Shown: positions 32,500-40,885 of the stretch, piece after piece | How the letters are laid out: every line of letters begins with the position of its first letter | Position numbering within the stretch: the first letter of the stretch is position 1 | NCBI GenBank assembly: GCA_018242505.1 | Contig: JAFEBU010000067.1 | Coordinates: 1 to 64,000 of the forward strand | Source: Pseudomonadota bacterium | Lineage (GTDB): Bacteria; Pseudomonadota; Alphaproteobacteria; Reyranellales; Reyranellaceae | Reading direction: 5' to 3' | DNA length: 64,000 nt | Translations under genes and position numbers: made by a program | Notes under the pieces: model-generated | Databases searched by the model: none | Told to the model about the DNA's origin: nothing | What the model saw: only the letters and a program-made list of their open reading frames with translations

Positions 32500-32820
32500 C
32501 TGGTCCATCGCGGCGGCGGGTGTCCTGGAGGCGCCGGCCGGCGATGGCATAGATGCCGCCACCAGTTCGCACTCCACCATGGAGGCCAAGCGGGCGGCCG
32601 ATACGTCGAGTGAAAGGCCGACCGTCAGCGTTCCTGATGAAGCGCAGGCGATCCAAGTGTTCCTGTCGATAGGGGTCGATAGGGAATGCATTTATTGCAG
32701 CGAAACCGCAGCGGCTTGGGCGGCAATCCCAAACGCTCGTAGGTGCGGACAGCATCCACATCGATGCCGGGCGCTTGCGCCAGGCCGTCGATGTGGCAAG
32801 GGAAGAAGCTGGCATGCCGA
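32500..32820 (-). pseudogene. Remnant of a MerR-family regulator
   Basis: Across three minus-strand frames the sequence reads as a MerR regulator: HIDGLAQAPGIDVDAVRTYE, RLGLPPKPLRF (about 32798-32695), then HLDRLRFIRNA (about 32660-32625), then VGLSLDVSAARLASMVECEL (about 32625-32560). Intact MerR proteins read I..LA...GV..D.VRYYER.GLLP.P.R...GYR.Y....V.RLRFI..A..LGFSL. At least two frame shifts and loss of the GYR.Y segment make it non-functional. The rest of the gap (32303-32499 and 32821-33132) holds no gene I can support. Confidence 0.65.
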
Positions 32821-33132
32821 ACGTTGTCTTTGACGTCGCGATCGAGATCGTTGTCCCGGATCTGGGCAACGATCTCATCTGCCGAGACCGCACTGTATAG
32901 TAGAGTCGTCACCGCTCGCGCTTGCCCGCCCGGGCCGTGTCGCCGTGATCCATTTGAGACAAAATGTTGGCCAGACCTGCGCGTTTGCAGCCTGCATGCA
33001 TGCTATAGTGGCGCCATTGGAAAAATCAGCCGTACCAGAGACGCTATCGGGTCAAGGATTTGTGCGCGTCTCCGTTTCGGCTGGTTGCTCGAAAAAAATT
33101 TCACCAGCGTTCCTGTTGGAAAGTCATTGGTC

Positions 33133-35715
33133 ATGTCACCGAATTCGCCTGGCATTGCGGCGCCGGATTTCCGGCTCGTTTTGGCTGGGATGCGCGACAA
33201 GTTCCTGTCCGTTTCTGCGATCGCGCGTGCGGCTCTCGGCAGGCGCGGCGTCGCCTTCGCGTCCATCGCAGCTCTTGTCGGCTTTTTGTGTTGCCTCGGT
33301 GCCCTGGCCGAGTTGGCGCTGTCGCTGCGCACCGCCGATGTGATGCGTGAGCGCCACAAGGTCCGTGAGATTCTCGACCTCGAGCAGAAGAACCGCATCC
33401 TGATGCGCGGTCTGGTCGCCCGGACGTTCGGCGTGCAGACCATGGCGGGTGACACGGTATCGTTGCTGCAGGCGTGGGAGAGAGTGGACGGCGCGCTTGG
33501 CACTCTTTGCGCGCAGCCTGACAGGGCTACGATCGATATTGGGGGGATCTCGGAGATCTGTGCCGCAGGAGCAGGGGTGCGCAAGAGCCTGCCAGGCGAG
33601 CTTGCCCGGTTCGATCCGCCCGCTCGCGTCGTTTCCGCCGAGGTGATGTCCCAGGCGATCCTTCTCGCGGCGCGGATCAACGACGCGAGCGCCGCCGAGG
33701 CGCGAGAGTCCGATGCGCTGGTCGGGCGCATGGTTCAGCACTACAGCCTGTCCCTCCTGGTGTTGGCGCTCAGCACGTGCGGCTTCGTTGCAGCCGGCCT
33801 GATCCTGATCGTGTTGATCGGCCGCAGCACGGTGCTGTTCCATGCTCAGTGGCGCGATGCGCGTCAGGCGCAGGAACGTCTGCAGGAGACGATCGAGGCG
33901 TTGCCGGCAGGTATCGTCCTCTACGACGCCGAAGAGCGGCTGGTCATGTTCAACTCGGCCGCCGCCGAGGCGAGTCCTCAGCTCAATCAATCCAACGTGA
34001 TCGGCAAGACCTACGAAGAAATTGCGCATAACGCCGCGGCGAGTTTCGCCCGAATGGGGGCACCTCCGCAGGGTACGCCGGAAGACTGGATCACGCGTTT
34101 CCGCAGCAAGGGCAATGTCGACATATGGCGGTCCGCCGACGGCCATTGGCACGAATGGCGGGAAGTGGCGACGCGCTCGGGCGGAACGGTCGGACTGCGG
34201 GTCGACGTGACCGACCTCAAGGAAGCGAAGCGGCACGCAGAGGAAGCGCATGCCCTATACGAGTCGCTTGTCGATTCGCTGACGGACATGGTCTACAAGG
34301 TCGACTTCCGGCGTGGGACAATCACCTTCGTGAGTGCTGCCGCGGCGAGGTTTTTCGGTGTCCCGCCGGCGACATTGATCGGCAAGCCGTTCCTGGACTT
34401 TGTACCGCGCGACGATCACGAGAAGATCAAGGATGCGGTGCGTGCCGCGCGCTATGCGCCCGATGCCATGCAGCAGGTTCAATTCCGGCTGGTCGCCAGC
34501 GACGGCACGGTGCGGCATATCGAAGACCGCTTCCGGCGCAGTCGCGAGCAGGACGATGGCATCATCTTCGGCGTGATGCGCGACGTGAGCGAGAGTGTGG
34601 TGCTCAGCAGCCGGCTCGAAGAGGAGATGGGGCGGCTGCGGTCGATCGTCGAATCCAGCGGCGCCGTCATCGTCCTGGCCGACCGCAATCTCCGGATATT
34701 GGTGGTCAATCGCGAGTTCGAGCAGTTGCATGGTCTGAAGGCGAATGCCGTGGTCGGCCGGTTGCTCCCCGACGTCCTGCTCACCGGTCTCGATCCGGCG
34801 ATCCATGCGAGGTGGTGCCATGGGCCGATCGACAAGAGTCGGGCAGTTCCGCTGCGCTACACCAAGCAGGTCACCGATCCGGCTGGTCGCCGGCGCGTCA
34901 TGAGCATGACCGCAGTGCCGATCGTCGAAGACGATGGCTGGGTTCACCGCATCATCTTCCTGGGCGTTGACGATACCGAACGCCTGGAGGCCGAGCAGAC
35001 GCTCTTCAGGTCCGAACGGCTGGTCACGGTCGGCGAGATGGCGGCCACGGTCGCGCACGAAATCGCACAGCCGCTGCAGGTGATTGATCTTGCGCGGTCC
35101 GCAGCACAGGAAGAAGTCGCCCTGGCGGATCAGTCCGGCACGCCGCTGGACGGCGACTACGTCCTCGGACGTCTCGAGCGCATCGGCCAGCAGGTCGAGC
35201 GCGCCAATCGCATTGTGAATGACCTGCGCAATTTCGTGCGCGGGCATGGCCCGGAAGATCTGACGCTGTTCAATCCTGTCACGGCGGTGCAGGGGGCGAT
35301 CAACCTCACCCAGCACTCGTTCAAGCAGGCAGGTATCGTCACATCGGTCGTGCTCGCAGATCCACTGCCCCCCGTGCGAGGCCATATCAACCGCCTGGAG
35401 CAGGTGCTGGTGAACCTGATCAACAATGCCCGCGATGCAGGCGCGAAGACCATCGAGCTGCACGGCGAGAAGCGGTTGGCCGAAGACGGCCGCGTGGTCT
35501 GTCTTGCGGTGGTCGATGACGGGCCCGGGATTCCTGCTGATGTGCTGCCGCGTTTGTTCCGCGAGTTCGTCACCACCAAGCCTCGCGGGGAGGGAACGGG
35601 ATTGGGCCTGCGCATCTGCCGCCGTATTGTCGAGGAGATGGGCGGCACCATCACGGCAACCAACCGGCCTACCGGCGGTGCCCGCTTCGAGATCCTGCTT
35701 CCATCGGCGCTTTAG
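33133..35715 (+). CDS. Membrane sensor histidine kinase with three PAS domains
   Basis: An 860-residue inner-membrane sensor. There is a first helix (VAFASIAALVGFLCCLGALA, about 39-58), a periplasmic loop of about 140 residues, and a second helix (LLVLALSTCGFVAAGLILIV, about 203-222). Three PAS domains follow (about 245-350, 370-490, 505-620). HisKA has the phospho-acceptor His near 642 in TVAHEIAQPLQ. The ATPase domain has LVNLINNARDA (N box), VVDDGPGIP (G1) and EGTGLGLRICRRIV (G2). I chose the ATG at 33133 (GGAAAG 9 bases upstream), which puts a short cytoplasmic N-terminus before the first helix; the open frame extends far upstream without homology. It is convergent with a lone receiver gene, its likely partner (inference). 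Confidence 0.88.
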   Translation: MSPNSPGIAAPDFRLVLAGMRDKFLSVSAIARAALGRRGVAFASIAALVGFLCCLGALAELALSLRTADVMRERHKVREILDLEQKNRILMRGLVARTFGVQTMAGDTVSLLQAWERVDGALGTLCAQPDRATIDIGGISEICAAGAGVRKSLPGELARFDPPARVVSAEVMSQAILLAARINDASAAEARESDALVGRMVQHYSLSLLVLALSTCGFVAAGLILIVLIGRSTVLFHAQWRDARQAQERLQETIEALPAGIVLYDAEERLVMFNSAAAEASPQLNQSNVIGKTYEEIAHNAAASFARMGAPPQGTPEDWITRFRSKGNVDIWRSADGHWHEWREVATRSGGTVGLRVDVTDLKEAKRHAEEAHALYESLVDSLTDMVYKVDFRRGTITFVSAAAARFFGVPPATLIGKPFLDFVPRDDHEKIKDAVRAARYAPDAMQQVQFRLVASDGTVRHIEDRFRRSREQDDGIIFGVMRDVSESVVLSSRLEEEMGRLRSIVESSGAVIVLADRNLRILVVNREFEQLHGLKANAVVGRLLPDVLLTGLDPAIHARWCHGPIDKSRAVPLRYTKQVTDPAGRRRVMSMTAVPIVEDDGWVHRIIFLGVDDTERLEAEQTLFRSERLVTVGEMAATVAHEIAQPLQVIDLARSAAQEEVALADQSGTPLDGDYVLGRLERIGQQVERANRIVNDLRNFVRGHGPEDLTLFNPVTAVQGAINLTQHSFKQAGIVTSVVLADPLPPVRGHINRLEQVLVNLINNARDAGAKTIELHGEKRLAEDGRVVCLAVVDDGPGIPADVLPRLFREFVTTKPRGEGTGLGLRICRRIVEEMGGTITATNRPTGGARFEILLPSAL

Positions 35716-35744
35716 ACGAGAGCCCCCTGCAAGGACGGTGTGCT

Positions 35745-36146
35745 TCAAGTGGCATGCTGGCGCTCGGCGTGGGCGAGAAGCTCGCGGATGGTCGAGATCA
35801 GTTCGGAAGCGCGATAGGGTTTGGCGAGCAGTGGCGGATCATCGTCGCGGCGTTGAGGAGAGCCGGATGCCAGCAGGGCCGGGATCCTCGGATGCTCGCG
35901 TCGTAGCCAGTTGACCAAACCACGGCCATCGAGGCGGCCTGGCATGTCGACGTCCGAGAAGACGAGGTCGACCGAGGTTGTCGTCAGCAGCCGGATCGCC
36001 TCCTCCGCACCCGGTGCCTGCATGACCGAAAAGCCGGACCTCTCCAGGCGCTCGGCCACTTCGATGCGAATGAGTTCATCGTCCTCGACGATCAAGACAA
36101 CCGGGCAGACGCCCTCCCTGGACGCCGCCCCTCTTCTCGCTGCCAT
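35745..36146 (-). CDS. Single-domain response regulator (receiver only)
   Basis: The 133-residue protein is one CheY-like receiver: VVLIVEDDELIRIEVAERLE with the acidic pocket, LVFSDVDMPGRLDGRGL with the phospho-acceptor Asp near 66, LLASGSP and LLAKPYRASEL with the conserved Lys near 110. There is no output domain. The start at 36146 follows the usual short leader of such proteins; upstream in-frame ATGs at 36224 would add an unrelated stretch. It ends 29 bases from the end of the histidine kinase gene on the other strand, an arrangement often seen for kinase-receiver pairs in alphaproteobacteria. Confidence 0.82.
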   Translation of the reverse strand: MAARRGAASREGVCPVVLIVEDDELIRIEVAERLERSGFSVMQAPGAEEAIRLLTTTSVDLVFSDVDMPGRLDGRGLVNWLRREHPRIPALLASGSPQRRDDDPPLLAKPYRASELISTIRELLAHAERQHAT

Positions 36147-36984
36147 CGAGACTCCCACAGTCCGGTGAAACCAGCCTTCCCACAGGCTGCGGCAGACGAT
36201 GAAGTATCGTGCACTGCCCGCCAATAAAAAAATGGCAGTTTCGGTGCAAGATGGTCATGATTGCAGTGACTTTCCCGATCGGACCTAAAATGAGCAAGGC
36301 TCTAGTCTGCTCGCCGCCGTAGTGGAGCTGCGGCGCCGAAACAGTCAGCAGTGTGAGGATAGGGACGACGGTGAGCCTGCCAGCCAGTGCAAGCCATTGC
36401 CGCAGGATACTGTCGATCGGGCCCGCATCGTTGGCGCTCAGGCAGCGGGACGTCTAGCAGGCTGTTGAAAAAGTCGAGAACTACGACATGACGCACAGCC
36501 ATCGAATCGAGATCGGCGCAATCTTGACTCTAATATGCGGTCTCGGCGTGGCCTTTGAATCGATATCGATATTGCCTTGGCTCAAAGCCCTTCTTCAACA
36601 GACTGCTAGATCGATCGGTCTGGGCATTGATCTCGAGGATAACGTCTTCTTCGCCGGGCAGGTCGGCTGATACATCGGCACAGTCGTTGCTCAACAGGTA
36701 CCACCGGCGTGCGCAAGCCGATCTCGGGCACGCCGCTACATCACGCAATCGTTGCTCAACGGAATACGTGTTGCATTCATGGCAATGGGGGCGGTCGTTA
36801 CCACCTTCGCGCCGTACCGCCGGCAGTCGCAAGCGGGGTGGGAAGGTGAAGGCGCCGGCGACAGGTCAGTATGTCGCCGGCACCGCTGTCGACGCAGGTT
36901 GGGGTGTGCGGCGGTCAGCAAGGGCAACCTGATCTTCTCTCGCCGCGATGGCCAGTGACCAAACGGAGAAGTGCGTATCGTCGG
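36147..36984. other. 838-base gap with mobile-element traces
   Basis: No gene can be supported here. The gap holds the 157-base inverted-repeat element described separately, and near 36852-36878 a stem of the form GCCGGCGACA...TGTCGCCGGC. Composition between 36480 and 36700 is more AT-rich than the flanks. Confidence 0.5.
36454..36610. mobile_element. MITE-like element with about 21-bp terminal inverted repeats
   Basis: CTAGCAGGCTGTTGAAAAAG at 36454 is repeated in inverted orientation at about 36590-36610, whose reverse complement begins CTAGCAGTCTGTTGAAGAAG (18 of 21 positions match). The inner 115 bases are AT-richer and code for nothing convincing. Both ends carry CTAG. A short non-coding segment bounded by transposase-like ends is what a miniature inverted-repeat element or deleted insertion sequence looks like. 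The CTGTTGAAAAA end resembles those of several insertion-sequence families, but I cannot name the parent. Confidence 0.5.
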
Positions 36985-38136
36985 TCACTTCCCGCGCCAG
37001 GGCTGTCCCGAATCTCCTGTCGGCGCCGACTTGGCTTTCGCATCGGCAGGGCTCGATGGCTGTGGTCTCGCCGAGACCGGCGGTCCGACGCTCGTGCAGG
37101 GCAAGATGACCAGCGCGAAGACGGCGACGAAGATCTTCCAGAGACTGGCGAGCAGCGATCTGGCCAGGCCCGGTTTCTGCGTCGACGCCTTGGGTCGCAG
37201 CAGTGCTCGCAAAATTCGGATCGTCTGTGGCCGATCGCCGGGCTGGAGCGCCAACGCCCGGTCGATACCGGCAAGCAGCTCGCGGCTGAAGCCGGCGGGC
37301 GCAAGCGCGGTCAGAGGTTCGTACCGGTCGGTCCGCAACCGCTCGGCTGCGTCGGGCGGCGCACGGCCTGTGATGGCGTAATAGATCGTGGCGGCGAGTG
37401 CATAGATGTCGGTCGCGGTGCTCGGCAGTTCGCCGCGCGCCAGCTCGGGTGCGGCATAGCCTGGCACGTATAGCGCAGCCATCTTGCCTAGCCGCGAGGC
37501 CATGGCGGTGCGGGCGATGCCGAAGTCGATCAGGGTCGGGCGTCCGATCAGGTCGAGCATCACGTTGGCAGGCCGGATATCGCCATGGAGCAGGCCTTCG
37601 CCGTGCAGACATGACAATGCCTCGATCAGGGAGTTCAGCAGGCGCTCGACCGATGTGGATCGCAGTGTGCCGCTGGTCTTGACGCGCTTGTCGAGGCTGA
37701 TGCCGGAGACCAGATCGAAGACAATGCAGGATGTGCCGTTGGCCTCGACCGTTTCGACCGCGCGGGCGACGAACGGCGCCGGCGGCATCTCCCGCAGCTT
37801 TACACCTTCTTCGATGAAACGCGCGCGGATCCATTCGAGGTCGCCGGCGAGTGCGGGGGGATGTGCGACGACGTTGGTGCCGTCCCGCCGCAACGCCAGC
37901 GTCCAGGGCAAAAATTCCTTGATGACGACGTTGCGGCCCAGCGTGCGGTCGCGAGCGTGGTAGGTGGGACCCAATGCGCCGCACCCCAGCAAAGAAATCA
38001 CTTCGTAGCGACCGATCGTATCGCCGCGCCATAGCGTGACGAAGGCGGCATCTCCGAGATGACGCGCAACAGCGTCCGACGGGCTTTCCTCGGTTTGGAA
38101 GGGTCCGGGCGATCTGTCGGCACAGAGGGCGACCAT
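36985..38136 (-). CDS. Ser/Thr protein kinase with C-terminal membrane anchor (kinase 1)
   Basis: A 383-residue Hanks-type kinase with the catalytic elements intact: the glycine loop LLGCGALGPTY (about 49-59), Lys in VVIKEFLP (about 71-78), HGDIRPANVML with the catalytic Asp near 183, IDFGIART with the metal Asp near 203, and YAAPELARGE. HGD-R replaces the more usual HRD-K. A single hydrophobic helix near 335-352 (IFVAVFALVILPCTSV) is followed by a short Pro-rich tail, so there is no sensor domain outside. It is clearly paralogous to the two larger kinase-like proteins at 40886-45308 but lacks their repeats. A shared CTTTGTCAC motif lies 35 bases upstream. Confidence 0.88.
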   Translation of the reverse strand: MVALCADRSPGPFQTEESPSDAVARHLGDAAFVTLWRGDTIGRYEVISLLGCGALGPTYHARDRTLGRNVVIKEFLPWTLALRRDGTNVVAHPPALAGDLEWIRARFIEEGVKLREMPPAPFVARAVETVEANGTSCIVFDLVSGISLDKRVKTSGTLRSTSVERLLNSLIEALSCLHGEGLLHGDIRPANVMLDLIGRPTLIDFGIARTAMASRLGKMAALYVPGYAAPELARGELPSTATDIYALAATIYYAITGRAPPDAAERLRTDRYEPLTALAPAGFSRELLAGIDRALALQPGDRPQTIRILRALLRPKASTQKPGLARSLLASLWKIFVAVFALVILPCTSVGPPVSARPQPSSPADAKAKSAPTGDSGQPWRGK

Positions 38137-38171
38137 TCAAACGACCTTAAGTGCCGGCGGCGGGCCTGACG

Positions 38172-38182
38172 GTGACAAAGTT
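38172..38182 (-). promoter_or_regulatory. Conserved CTTTGTCAC motif upstream of kinase 1
   Basis: On the minus strand AACTTTGTCACCG lies here, the core ending 35 bases before the kinase 1 ATG. The same 9-base core occurs upstream of kinases 2 and 3 in the same orientation. It contains TTGTCA, which resembles a -35 element, but I see no consistent -10 at the right spacing, so an operator or activator site is equally possible. Confidence 0.5.
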
Positions 38183-38339
38183 GAGCCTTAATCGAGGCCG
38201 ACCGAAACCACGCTCTCGGTTGCCTATTCCGCCGCAGATGGTCGATGTGGTTCGTGGCGCATGGCTGATCGGCATGAGGACACGTGCCAGCCGAGCATGG
38301 AGATTGGGAATGCGGGTGTAGCGCGGAAGCTCGGACCCC

Positions 38340-38970
38340 GCGCGCTCATACAAAATCGCCGAGGCGTCTGCCGGGAAGATGGCCCCAGCAGGTCTGACCA
38401 ACGTAGGCTCCCGACGCCTGGCCCAGGGCGGCCCATACGGTCCAGCAGAAGGCAGCGCTCGAAATGCCAGGTCCGATAGCCAACAGGCGAGCACCGCGGT
38501 GATGATGCTGCCGAAGAACAGGCCGAGATAGATCCAGTGCAGCGACCAGGTCCGCCAGGCCATCTATCAACGCGGGATCCATGAAAACGACCGCTGGTGT
38601 AGTTCTTGAGCAGGCAGTCGATCAAAATGACCAGGGTGATGGTTGGGAACAGCCCTGAGATCTGACTCCGCCGCGCCTGCATTATGGTGAGGAAAAGCGC
38701 ATAGCCGATGGTGATCAAGGAGATGAGCTGGATTGAGTCCGTTCAGTCGGCGCGGGAACACCACGTTCGGCGCCATAAGGATGGAGACGACACAGAGGAA
38801 ACAGGACAAAAAGATATAAATGTGCCTTCCGTGATCTGTCGCTTGTGGCGCCACAGCAGCATCATGCCAGCCAAGCCTGACGGCAGCGGCACCGTGGTCG
38901 GAATCATGATCGTGGAGTGGGTATGGAGGCCGAGCAGGAAAAGGCAGATCAGCGCCATGTCGACCCGGCC
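38340..38970 (-). pseudogene. Decayed, internally deleted copy of the adjacent O-antigen ligase-like gene
   Basis: Pieces in three minus-strand frames match the intact gene at 39263-40717 in order: RVDMALICLFLLGLHTHSTI and RHKRQITEG; then VSILMAPNVVFPRRLNGLN; then IGYALFLTIMQARRSQISGL and ILIDCLLKNYT. After a jump that drops about 280 residues come LHWIYLGLFFGSI and AFCWTVWAALGQASGAYVG. So the copy keeps the N-terminal third and the C-terminal end, with several frameshifts. It lies directly downstream of the intact gene in the same orientation, as expected for a tandem duplication that decayed. The 292 bases between them (38971-39262) show no gene. Confidence 0.85.
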
Positions 38971-39262
38971 GATTGCCGGAGCCCGCCGACGCCGTCACGT
39001 GGCCTGCCCTCGCGGCCGTACCAATCCGATTGGGAAGCATGTCGTCGGTAGTCGAGCGCATGGGCCGTCGTCTGAATCCTCTTCAGACCCCAACCATCTC
39101 CTCTCCGATTGCTCTTCAAGAACCGGCCCATCGAAGGGTGCCTGCCGGCATCGGGACGGCGCAGCGTTGATGATCCTCTATCACGCGTTGTGGCGGCTGG
39201 CCCGGTAGCATCGATGTGGCGCGAGCAAAGAGGGGGCACGCCGCGTCCAAGTTCCGGGCGTG

Positions 39263-40717
39263 CTATTCCTCGTGCGTCAACCGTGGAGAACCGCTCTCCC
39301 TGGGCGCGGCGGTGCGCATGCGCAGAACCTGCAGCCGCGACGGCAGATCGGTGCGTGCCGGTGTCGGGCGCGGTCGCGCGGCGGCCGTGTCCCCCCGTTG
39401 ATGCAGGATGGCAGCGGCGCCGGTCAGGAAGAGCACCGCCCAGCACGTCGGCCCGACATAGGCGCCAGACGCCTGGCCGAGGATCGCCCACACCATCCAG
39501 CAGAAAGCCATGCTGGGCACGCCGAGCGCATAGAACCAGCTCGTGAGGGCGAAGGCGATGACAAGCCCGCAGAACAGGCCCAGGTAGAGCCAGTGCATCC
39601 AGAAATAGTTGACCACGAGCTCGGTCGCCGGAGAGACCGCGCGCCAGGCCGTTGAATAGGCAGGGGAGCGCGCATAGAGCTGGATGACATGCGATTCGAC
39701 GTAGGGCTCACCCGTCAGTCCGGCGCCAGCGAGCGGCAGACTCAAAAGGGTATCCATACCGGCAATCGCCGGTCCCTGAACGCGATAGAAGAAGCTGGGA
39801 TCGTTACCGTTGGAGATATCCTTCAGGCGGTTCGAGAAGACCGACTGGCCTGCGATGATGGCGGCGCAGAGGAGGGCGACGGCAAGCACCGCCACCCGCA
39901 GGAGCTTCATGATGTCGAGGCGACCATTCTTGCGGCTGGCGAGGAACAGCATGTAGGGCAGGACCATCACCAGCATCAGCATCAGCGTCGGGCCCGGCAT
40001 GGCGAAGATGCCCACGCCCACCAGCGCCACGTAGAGGAAGAGCTTCAGGCGCCAGCGGCTGGTCACGAACCAGACGAAGGTGAAGAGCGAGAAGCAGAAG
40101 GTGACGCTGGCCGGCTCCGAGGCGAAGAACTTCGGCCGGATGCGGTTGTACAGCAGCATGTCACGCAGGTCTGCATCGTACACGCCGCTGCGGTAGATGA
40201 CCTTGCGAACCTCGTCGCTGATGGCGCGCAAGCCCGTATAGTCCTCGAGCAGACAGCCGATCAGGATGAAGACGGCGATGCTGAGGAACAACCCGGAGAT
40301 CTGGCGACGACTCGCCTGTACCACGGTGAGAAACAGCCCATAACCGATGATGATGGAATAGGTGAGCTGGATCAGTCCGTTCAGTCGGCGCGGCAAGAAC
40401 GTGAGATTGGGCGCCAGCAGGATCGACACGATGTAGAGGAACAGGACGACGAGAAGTCCCACCAGCGCACGCTCGGTGATCTGGTCGCGGCGTCGCAGCA
40501 GCAGGATGACTCCGGCAATGCCGGATGGGGCTGACGGAAAGGGCAGCTTCGCCGACAGCATGATCGTATAGTTGGTGTAGAGGCCGAGCAGGAAGACGCA
40601 GATCAGCGCCATATCCACCCAGCCGATGCCGGCTTTGCGCTGCGGCACGGCTGCGCTGCCGTCGCCGCTCCAGGCGGACTCCGCCGACGCTCGCAAATCA
40701 TACGGCGCAAAAGTCAT
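39263..40717 (-). CDS. O-antigen ligase/polymerase-like polytopic membrane protein
   Basis: The 484-residue protein has about ten predicted membrane helices (for example MALICVFLLGLYTNYTIML, ALVGLLVVLFLYIVSILLA, LFLYVALVGVGIFAMPG, LYLGLFCGLVIAFALTSWF). A large loop before the last helices contains ELVVNYFWMHWLYLGLFCGL. The architecture resembles WaaL/Wzy-type O-antigen ligases and polymerases, but no diagnostic motif is clear, so the call is by overall layout. A soluble tail of about 50 residues ends the protein. AGGAAGGG precedes the ATG. It lies between kinase 1 and kinase 2 with a decayed copy of itself next to it, suggesting a surface polysaccharide task linked to the kinases (inference). 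Confidence 0.6.
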   Translation of the reverse strand: MTFAPYDLRASAESAWSGDGSAAVPQRKAGIGWVDMALICVFLLGLYTNYTIMLSAKLPFPSAPSGIAGVILLLRRRDQITERALVGLLVVLFLYIVSILLAPNLTFLPRRLNGLIQLTYSIIIGYGLFLTVVQASRRQISGLFLSIAVFILIGCLLEDYTGLRAISDEVRKVIYRSGVYDADLRDMLLYNRIRPKFFASEPASVTFCFSLFTFVWFVTSRWRLKLFLYVALVGVGIFAMPGPTLMLMLVMVLPYMLFLASRKNGRLDIMKLLRVAVLAVALLCAAIIAGQSVFSNRLKDISNGNDPSFFYRVQGPAIAGMDTLLSLPLAGAGLTGEPYVESHVIQLYARSPAYSTAWRAVSPATELVVNYFWMHWLYLGLFCGLVIAFALTSWFYALGVPSMAFCWMVWAILGQASGAYVGPTCWAVLFLTGAAAILHQRGDTAAARPRPTPARTDLPSRLQVLRMRTAAPRESGSPRLTHEE

Positions 40718-40729
40718 CGTGGCCCTTCC

Positions 40730-40750
40730 TGCAACGCGATGTGCGTTGCA
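40730..40750 (-). promoter_or_regulatory. Inverted repeat just upstream of the ligase-like gene
   Basis: TGCAACGC-GATGT-GCGTTGCA: perfect 8-bp arms with a 5-base spacer, ending 12 bases before the start codon and abutting the ribosome site. It could be an operator or a 5' UTR hairpin. Confidence 0.5.
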
Positions 40751-40885
40751 CCCCTACGCATGCGGTCTATCACTGTGGCGCCAGTGTCTCCCATGTTCTT
40801 GGTGTGGTCGGCCGGCTGTCATCTTTGTGACCATGCGGCGGAGAAGCTGTGCCGCCGTGGGGAAGCGCCACTGCGGCCTGCGCGA

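Noticed and set aside
32970..33010. TATAGT at about 33003 as a -10 box for the histidine kinase
   Set aside because: No -35 element at an acceptable spacing, so a promoter call is not supported.
36302..36670. Short open frames inside the inverted-repeat element as a transposase fragment
   Set aside because: They show no DDE or HTH motif and are too short to assign.
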